From Phycomyces blakesleeanus NRRL 1555(-) (lineage: Eukaryota; Mucoromycota; Mucoromycetes; Mucorales; Phycomycetaceae), in NCBI RefSeq assembly GCF_001638985.1, contig NW_017265134.1, positions 1,426,001-1,490,000 of the forward strand: 64,000 nucleotides of DNA, in the 5' to 3' direction. Below, piece after piece: positions 56,556 to 64,000 of this stretch; the stretch's first letter is position 1, and every line of letters begins with the position of its first letter. Position numbers and translations under genes: made by a program. The notes under the pieces were generated by a model. It saw nothing but the letters and a program-made list of their open reading frames with translations. It was not told where the DNA came from and made no database searches.

Positions 56556-57308
56556 ATGGTGCGTCGCTCTAATCGTAGAGACTCTAGCCTTGTTTCATAT
56601 CAAAAGCCAAACATGCCTCTCTCGTCTGGCTTACTCAGTCAGTTCGCCAGCTGGGCCAGAATTATCCTCATGTCTCCCTCCCATGGAAAGAGTGGCAAGA
56701 AGCGAAAGGCAACCCCGGGAGACACCGAAGAGGAGCGACGAGTAAAGTCATCAGAGCCACGAGAAACTGATATTCGAACACGACCCGATGCTACTGAAGA
56801 AAACGAAGAACCAAAAAGATTGGATTCTCGCTCTCATTTTCCGAATGTGTGGCAAAGAACTGCTCTTTGCCGTACGACTTATCAAAAGCTCCGTCAAAAG
56901 TCCCTGCCTCTTTGGGCAATTCTTCATTTGAGACACCTGCTTGGAGCCCTTCAACAGCAATTAATCCAGCCTCCTCAATTAGTCCAGACCTCGGATGCCC
57001 CATTACCATTACTATCACAATCTCAATCACCATCACACCCGCGCATGTTTATGAATATCGAGCGACTTGCATCTGGGTCTTCATGTTCTAGAAAGCGGTA
57101 CGGAAGACGGGCAAATTACGCTCTCACAGCAGTGGCCTACACAATTGACCAAGACACAGACCTGATTTGTGTACATCCACTCTGGGTAGCACCTCGCACC
57201 AACCTCATAAACAATAATATCAAAAACAATAAATTCGACGACAGCGACGACAGTGAAGACGACGATGACGTTCCGTTGGGGTCATTGAGGTTTGACCCTG
57301 TCAAATAA
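56556..57308 (+). CDS. Hypothetical protein with acidic C-terminal tail
   Basis: One open exon of 250 residues from ATG 56556. The N-terminus is basic (MVRRSNRRDS); residues 45-90 are charged and disordered. The middle is Leu/Gln-rich (LHLRHLLGALQQQLIQPPQL), and the tail has an acidic run (DDSDDSEDDDD) followed by VPLGSLRFDPVK. Near 57100-57200 the sequence ANYALTAVAYTIDQDTDLICV looks ordered. Between about 56800 and 57080 another frame also reads smoothly (KNCSLPYDLSKAPSKVPASL), so an undetected intron is possible. No family was recognised. The gene is followed by a CTTT repeat. Confidence 0.55.
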   Translation: MVRRSNRRDSSLVSYQKPNMPLSSGLLSQFASWARIILMSPSHGKSGKKRKATPGDTEEERRVKSSEPRETDIRTRPDATEENEEPKRLDSRSHFPNVWQRTALCRTTYQKLRQKSLPLWAILHLRHLLGALQQQLIQPPQLVQTSDAPLPLLSQSQSPSHPRMFMNIERLASGSSCSRKRYGRRANYALTAVAYTIDQDTDLICVHPLWVAPRTNLINNNIKNNKFDDSDDSEDDDDVPLGSLRFDPVK

Positions 57309-58608
57309 GCCTTTCTTTCTTTCTTTCTTTCTTTCTTTACTTGAGCACTAAATTACTTTCTTACCTTATTTTATTTGTACATAATACTTCATTACACACT
57401 TACCTATTCATTTTTCACTCATTCACACCCATTCATCATCACTTGTAACTTGTTTGAAATTCCAGTTTGTCTTTCTTTATTCTCTTATTTTATTTTGGTT
57501 TTTTTTTAATAAAAATAAAAAAAGAAAAATCATACTCATACTCATACTCATATTCTCTGGCGATCTTTTCCTTCTTTTTCTTATTATTATTACAATAATA
57601 CTGTGTATAAGTATTTATACTTCTTTGTAGGTTAGAGTATCTTTACAACAACTCCTTTTGTTATGCAAACCTTCTAAAACAAGTAAAATCCCCTGGCTTG
57701 TTCCTGAGTAAAAAAAAATATCCTTTCTTTCTTTTCTTTCTTTTGGTCATTGAATTAGTTTCATAAACTTAGGTTGATTGATATGGCATTAACAAAAATT
57801 AAATTAAATAAAATAAGATAAAATTACATACAAATACAAATACAATCAAACATTTCAGAACATCATGCAATAGTAAAAAAACCAAAGACTAAAAAAGTCT
57901 TGTCTAATATGAGGTTAAATGAAAAGCTCCTTAATTCAAATATATATATATATATATAAAAATCTAAAAAAGAATAATAAAATAGACATTGGCGTGATAT
58001 GCAGGAAATAAAAATGCAATTTGCCATCGTGGGTCTGTATTTTAGACCGACACCATGCCGATCTGATAATGGTATTCACAACTACCAAGACGACATTAAT
58101 GTCTCGAACAATGTAACACCTACAATATACTCAGAAGAACGAAAAGAAGAAGAATAAAAAAAAAGTCTCCTTACCTAAGATGAATTATCTTTATATCTAT
58201 ATTTGCAATAAATAATGAACAAATGAAAATAAAAATGAAAATATAAAGCTGTAATTGCATGTTCTTATTATTATTCCTCTTTTTTGTTTGTTCGTTCGTT
58301 TGTTACTGTTGTTGCTGAAAAGCTATAAAGGTAACACTAGAGAAATGAATGAATTAAAGGAAGACAAAAAGACAGAAAGAAAAATAGCAATAGATAAAGA
58401 AATATAAGCAAGACAAATAGTAATAAAAATATATAAAAAAAAGAGAGAGAAAGAGAGAGAATTAACAAAGAACAATGCAAATGTATCAATAAAAAAAAAA
58501 CATCAGGAAGGCCTGCTTCTAAAAAAATAATATGAAAATATAAGATATAAGATATAATGAGAGGTTTGAAACCAATATAACCAAAGATTCACTTTGGTAT
58601 ATGGCATT
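57309..58608. other. Intergenic region between convergent genes
   Basis: CTTT repeat 57310-57338, ACTCAT repeats 57532-57552, then AT-rich sequence. No gene. Confidence 0.55.
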
Positions 58609-60840
58609 CTATGGCTCGGTTGGAATGGTCTTCATGTCATTTGCACCGGAAGATGTCAACCAAGAAAATGTTAGTACTAACAGGACAGTTCCAATTACGT
58701 CAATCGAGGCCGTTCTGATGCAAACAAATATATAAGTTACATTTGTGTCGCATTTTCTTCCTTTTTTGAGAAAAAATAAAAATAAAAACTTACAAGTAGG
58801 GAATCACGTAATTGTCTGGGTCATATCCCATTTTCCAGAATGCAAGTGTCATGAATTTTCCAATTTTGAGACATGTCCAGGTCTAAAAGATATATATGTT
58901 ATGTATTGTTAGACGTCATATAAAAATATTAGAAACTTATAAATCGCAACTTACACAGCACATTGATATACAAAAATAACTAAAGAAAAACCAAGCATTG
59001 TAATGGAGCTGACCCATACTAAATGCCCAGATAATCAACAAAAATACAGTCTGCACTGGCATATTCATTCCTAGCAATGTCCATTCAACTACTCGATAAC
59101 TCTCTATTGTATCACTATGTAAGCAGGTGCTTATTCGTGATGCATATATAGAACCCAAGTTTCCGGCCAGCCCGATCAAAACAGGTGTCAAAAGTGCCAC
59201 GCCCTTGTATTCCTCAACATATTTCTCCAATAGAATTCCTGCCAGACTAAAAATAAGCAAAAAATAAGAGAGATAATTATTATTACTTTAAAAACCAAAA
59301 TCAAAAAAGTCTAAAGAAGATGGATATTTTACCTATCTAAGCTAGAAATATATATGTACTAACATTAATAACACTAATAATAATAAGCTTACCTTGAGAT
59401 CAACATCGCAAAAATAATCGGACTCCATCCGGTGAATAGGAGATCCTTGACATGTTTGTTTCGCCAGACAAGATATCCAAACACAGGCAAGAACGAAAGC
59501 ATAAGAAAGAATATAAACGTATTCAGGAGTGTGTCTGTAAATAGAATAATTATTTGTTACATAAATTTGGTAATTGCTATTATTTTGAATAATATGTATT
59601 TGTATATCTTACTCATATGTCGTTCCAAGAGAACTGCACATCCTGACAGGAGAACAAGCGTAACAATATCTCCAAGCGAAGACACCAAAGGACAAGCAAT
59701 ATTATCTAAGAAAAATTGTTTAATTAAATTACTAAATTGTTGTATATAACCTACCAGGATCAATGTCGAATTTTCTACACATTAGAATGAGGGCACACAT
59801 AAAGACGCCAAGAATTGTGCCGGAAAAGGAAGCAGATATCATTGAGCTTGAGGTCATGTACATGCTTTCATAATAGCTTGTACTGCTCCCTGGCTTGGTA
59901 ATAAGTCCAAGGCCAAATGAAGCTATACCTGCAATCGCGCCTGCCACTAAAGCTTGGACCTGAAGCAATGCCAAGTTTCCAAACAATAATGGCCAACGAG
60001 TAGGCCCTGGGTCTAGGTCACCCAAATTAGCCTAAATATAATCAAATTTTAATCAACCAAGACATGTATAATGGCAATGGCAATGGCAATAAAGTCTTAA
60101 TATCTTTCATTCCTTAATATGTACATGTATATATAATTATATGTATATACACATGTGCCTATTTCTTTCTTTCTTTACCGATGTTGATAATCTGGCTGCC
60201 AAATTCATCTCTAGGTTTCCCTTGAGATTTAATAAGATGGGCACAAGAATAAATAGCTCGCTAGTCTTGAGAAATACATCCCAGTGCTAATAAATAAATA
60301 TATAGATAAAAAAATGATAATTAAATATTAAGAAGATTAATAAAGTCTTTGGACTAAAAATTGTATAAACCCCACTTCTCATTTTCTTTTTAAATAGAAA
60401 TAAAATCTGTACCTGAAATTGGTCCATCCAAACACCTGCAATAATAAACCCGACGACTGAAATAATAAGAGAAGGCAAGGCCTTTATTATCATCATATTA
60501 TATGTATATAAAATATGTATGTATTAGACGGGAGATTTCTTTTAAGGTCTTTTGAGACCAGACATATATTCTGTACCTGACAAGCCAAATCTTTTGCTAT
60601 TTCTTTTTTGGTCTTTTTTCTTTCATTTTCTGGAGTGTCATAGTCTCTCGGAAAAGCATTTTCCAAGAGCGTAGAAGTGCTTGAGCCGTCATTAGTTAAT
60701 GACATTAATTGTCCATGATTGAGCTGAGTAAGATGTTCGTCGCCATGGCAACAGCTCTTATGACAGATATCTGGTGGTTCGTCTTGCTCATCATCGCTTC
60801 CGGTTTTGGAGAGTTCAATGTATTCATTGTTGTCTTTCAT
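58609..60840 (-). CDS. SLC41/MgtE-type divalent cation (magnesium) transporter
   Basis: Nine exons in transcript order: 60840-60577, 60481-60413, 60286-60179, 60031-59755, 59705-59613, 59534-59393, 59246-58955, 58882-58794 and 58714-58609, giving 479 residues in phase. The N-terminal 85 residues are cytosolic and acidic. Two MgtE-like repeats follow. Repeat 1: [17 protein letters not shown], then [20 protein letters not shown], then [20 protein letters not shown]. Repeat 2: [15 protein letters not shown], then [20 protein letters not shown], then [20 protein letters not shown]. The paired GN-x-E/G-x-x-x-A-x-R and DPDN...P...S..D segments form the Mg2+ pore in MgtE and SLC41 proteins. It probably works at the plasma or an internal membrane; the direction of transport cannot be told. 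Length matches SLC41A1-type proteins. Confidence 0.94.
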
Positions 60841-62778
60841 TAAAACGATGGTCGCGATAAGAAAGTAAGGAAATTAAAAAAAAAATTAAAAAAAAAATTG
60901 AGTGCAAGACACAAAGAGAAAGAGAAAGAGAGAAAGAAGAACGTCAAGGATAAAGAAGAACTACTACAGTTGATGAGTTTTCAAAGAAAGATAACAGCCT
61001 CCTCTTTCTCTTCCATTTCATTGGTAGAAGACAAGACAGCCCGAGTAAAGCGGAACTTACGCTTCTTGGCCCGAATAAGCATAGCTTTCCATTATATGAA
61101 ATCATTGGGCTCTTACAAAGCACACTTACCAAGCCTCATTTAGTTTGTGTTTAACAAATTCTATTAAAGATATAAATCCCTCAGATCTCCCCCTCTTTAT
61201 TTCTCTCTATCTCTCTTTATATATATCTATATTTCTTAATCTATTATTGTGAATTCCTTACGTTCTTTTCATAAATATGCCTCATTAGTTTAGATTCTGT
61301 GTATAAAATAATAGTATAGGTGCACAGACAAGTGGCAAAACTCGAGCCATTAACCGCATACCACATCCCTGTGTGTATGGTTAGTAACAAATCTTATGTC
61401 ACTTATAGCCACAAGATCTTCGATCGATAGCAGATTTAAGCATGGCTAATAAAATAAGCAACAAAGAAACGCCACTGAATATTTATAATAAATATTTATA
61501 TAGATACGCATTTGTATTTGTACATTCCTATTTTTAAATAAGTTTGAAATTATTATTATTTATTTTACTATTTTTTGGGTTAATACTTGTGTGTAACCAA
61601 CCTAATGTCCAACTAATTTCTTGTCAATCGATCTAAAATATTTCATTTACTTATTTTACCAGGGTGTACGTTTTGTTACTACGCCTAAAGTCTACATTAT
61701 TTCTTAATAAATAATAATTAAATGCTTTCTGATATCAAGGCATTGTATGTGTAAGCTTAACATTTCTTTTTATAGGAGAACAAAAAGAAAAGTACTATAA
61801 TGTACGGTACTCACATACTTTAGGAACAAACTGTGCCCTTGCATTATGTACAGATGTGTGTGTAGGTATATAAATAGATTAGTAAGTAAAAGAGACAAGA
61901 AGAACAAAAAATGGGCTCCTTGAGAAGGGTACAACGCCAAATCAGTCAATCAGTCAAGCAAGCGAGCAGTATTCATATAAAGGTACAAAATATGGTACCC
62001 CTTCCATCTCGTATATTTATTTAAGATTTTAAAAAAAGCATATAGAACAAACATATTATTATCGTGAATAATTCTAGACTTTTTTCTTTCTTGTGGCGCA
62101 AAATTAAAAATAGAATGCTTTTCAGTCAATAGACAAATCTTAAACAAAAACAAAAATGCTGGCATAATTATATAGCCGTTTAAGTATAAAAATAATAGTA
62201 TTTGGTCTCTGGTGCATAGCAATCAGCAATACTACAAACCATTTTAACAGAATCGAATGACAATTATTTTCTATCTGCACAGGTTAAATACATATAAAGA
62301 ATTGGTTTTGTACATAACGACCAGTCTTTGCACTCAACCTAGGGAATGTCTCAAAACAAAATAAGAAAAAAAATCATTCTAACAAGACAAAAGTTTTTCC
62401 ACACTTGCGAAGCTTGTCTTTACAAATGATACACAAGGCGTACCAAAAAAAATTATAGCTGCTAATATCTATACTAAGAAAAAAAAGGTACATTTTATTA
62501 ATACCGAAACTAAATAAACATAAAGGTAGAAACTATGCTTATGTATATACAAGTATCCTATATTTCTCATAATTCCTAGCTTCTATAAGAAGAGTACAAT
62601 ATCTTTAACTCTCTCATACAATGTATATGTTTTAAACTTTATGGTGTCTATACCATAAAGATATACAGTGTACATATACAAGCAAAAACAATAATAATAG
62701 TAATATGAATTACAGTGACAGAAACTTCAGACTTGCATACACTTTCAAGTTCACATTGTACACATATCAGACATTTTA
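60841..62778. other. Intergenic region upstream of SLC41 and downstream of the borealin-like gene
   Basis: AT-rich. An 81-codon frame at 60898-61143 (Lys/Glu/Arg start, Ser-rich end) probably lies in the transporter leader and is not taken as a gene. No RNA gene recognised. Confidence 0.5.
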
Positions 62779-63918
62779 TCACTTCAACTGTTGCTTTAAT
62801 GATTCGAGCTGGTCTTGGATATCTTGAATTTGATCAACAATACGGCGACGCTGTTGGTCACCGAGTTTCTCAAAAATCTCTGTAGGTGCGCTAATCTCAA
62901 ATGGACTAAACTCACTGGCTTCTTGTTGAGAATTCAACCGAAGAGTGATTTTTGGGTGTTTCTCTCTCTTGAAATGTACAAATAGAGGCCCGCAATCAAC
63001 CTCAGGTTGTTGTTCATCATATTTAAGCTGCTTTCCAGGGCTACTTCTAGTACCAGAAATATCCTTCAAATTTCCTGTATTTTCTCCCTGGTTGCTCTCA
63101 ACTTCCCTGGATTTTTGTCTTTGCGGCTGTGATTGTTGCTGCTGCTGTTGTTGTTGCTGTTGGGATCTTGTTTTTGACTTTGGCTTCACCTTTGACTGTG
63201 ACTGTACATGTTTTGTCGTCTTACTCTTTTTTTTTCATATTTTTCATATTTTTTTATTCTAGATCATTAGACAGTACAACTCTATTCCAAAGAATAAATA
63301 AAAATAAGCTCACCTCTTGAAGCTTTGTGTCAAATGACCGCGAGTTATTGCTACGTAAGAAAGATTGGGCTTGCCCTGACCGAGTAACTGGAGGATTATC
63401 TCTTTCCTTTGCAATCCGCGGTGAATCTACTTTAGGTGCAAGTTTTGAATTATCCTTTTTTTCTACACTAGGTCCAAGCGACCTATGAGAATACTAGGTT
63501 AATTTTTTCTTTTTCTTTTTATGTTTTTTTATTCAAAATCACACTACCTCTTTTGGAGAATATTATGCACATCTTCTCCTCTTCGTTTTCGTGTTTGTTC
63601 TTCCAAGAAAGTCAGCGTATCTGCCCCATATCTATTACAGAATTCGTCCATCGTCAGTTGTCGTACAGACGGGAGTAACTGATTGATTTGCATATTTCCA
63701 TGTGCTCTCAAAGAAGTACAAGCAAACTCAATATTCTGGCGTAGTCCTTCTATTCTTCGCTTTGCTGGTAATATTGAGTAACAAACAATAAAAACCAAAT
63801 TCGATTCCAAACTGGCATTCTTACATTCTGCCTGTATTGTTGCTTTTGTCTCTTGTAATCCAATTTGGTCAATATATGATGATCTTTTTTGCGAGTTATC
63901 TGATAATGAGCCTGTCAT
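62779..63918 (-). CDS. Borealin-like candidate (chromosomal passenger complex)
   Basis: Three exons in transcript order, 63918-63548, 63482-63314 and 63225-62779, give 328 residues; intron ends are GT-AG and phases agree. Residues 20-123 are helical and contain NMQINQLLPSVRQLTMDEF followed by CNRYGADTLTFLEEQTRKRR. This is similar to the LP-x-x-[IV]R-x-[LM]-x-M-x-EF-x-x-xY-x-[GA]-D pattern in the N-terminal region of fungal Nbl1/borealin proteins. The middle is basic, disordered and has a run of ten Gln. The last 110 residues hold a beta-rich stretch (LFVHFKREKHPKITLRLNS) and a C-terminal coiled coil (IVDQIQDIQDQLESLKQQLK). Borealin bridges INCENP and survivin at centromeres. The family call is suggestive, not certain; the gene model is solid. 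Confidence 0.6.
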
Positions 63919-64000
63919 TTTTAAATATACTTTGATCTCGATGGTAATGAGAAAGGTCTAATGTGAAACCAGAAGGAAGAATCAAGGATGGCGTATACAT
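63919..64000. other. Upstream edge of the window
   Basis: Presumed promoter or leader of the borealin-like gene; no other feature. Confidence 0.4.

Noticed and set aside
1..64000. tRNA genes, CRISPR arrays, rRNA
   Set aside because: No clear A/B-box pairs with cloverleaf pairing, no regularly spaced repeat arrays and no rRNA core sequence were seen by eye.

Overview
The window looks like nuclear DNA of an early-diverging filamentous fungus, most likely a mucoralean Mucoromycota species (inference). Non-coding DNA is very AT-rich and full of TA, ACAT, TGAG, CTTT and homopolymer tracts. Genes are compact and often split by short GT-AG introns. The gene set is eukaryotic housekeeping (ubiquitin-eS31 fusion, NOP53, IWR1, epsin, PET117, SLC41 and SLC25 carriers). 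Gene models below were spliced by eye: donors, acceptors and reading phase were checked, but no transcript evidence exists.

Layout. 1-5.5 kb: the tail of a possible beta-galactosidase-like protein, a RasGEF with an N-terminal helical module, and a Ser/Ala-rich GPI-type wall protein. 5.5-13.2 kb: sparse, with a TANGO2/NRDE protein and a small zinc-ribbon protein. 13.2-19.4 kb: a mobile or repeat island bounded by 89-bp inverted repeats. It contains a 450-residue ORF with a PD-(D/E)XK-like core, a truncated near-identical second copy, a tandem 132-bp structured repeat and a nested small inverted-repeat element. 19.9-23.1 kb: an SLC25 carrier and a membrane protein, with copy 1 of a MITE-like family between them. 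23.1-29.1 kb: mostly empty, then a nine- or ten-exon gene with weak resemblance to Sld7 replication-initiation proteins. 30.9-39.7 kb: NOP53, a CBM21/PP1 regulatory subunit and an 11-exon epsin. 39.7-46.7 kb: MITE copy 2, then a six-blade kelch protein and IWR1 transcribed head to head. 46.7-54.6 kb: gene-poor, with one intact F-box protein. 54.6-64 kb: eS31 with a highly divergent ubiquitin moiety, PET117, an unknown acidic-tailed protein, an SLC41-type magnesium transporter and a borealin-like candidate.

The genes do not form a pathway; this is an ordinary eukaryotic chromosome segment. The observations most worth a second look are the inverted-repeat-bounded nuclease-like element with its conversion-like duplicate, the degenerate ubiquitin on eS31, and the MITE family carrying a third, internal copy of its terminal motif.
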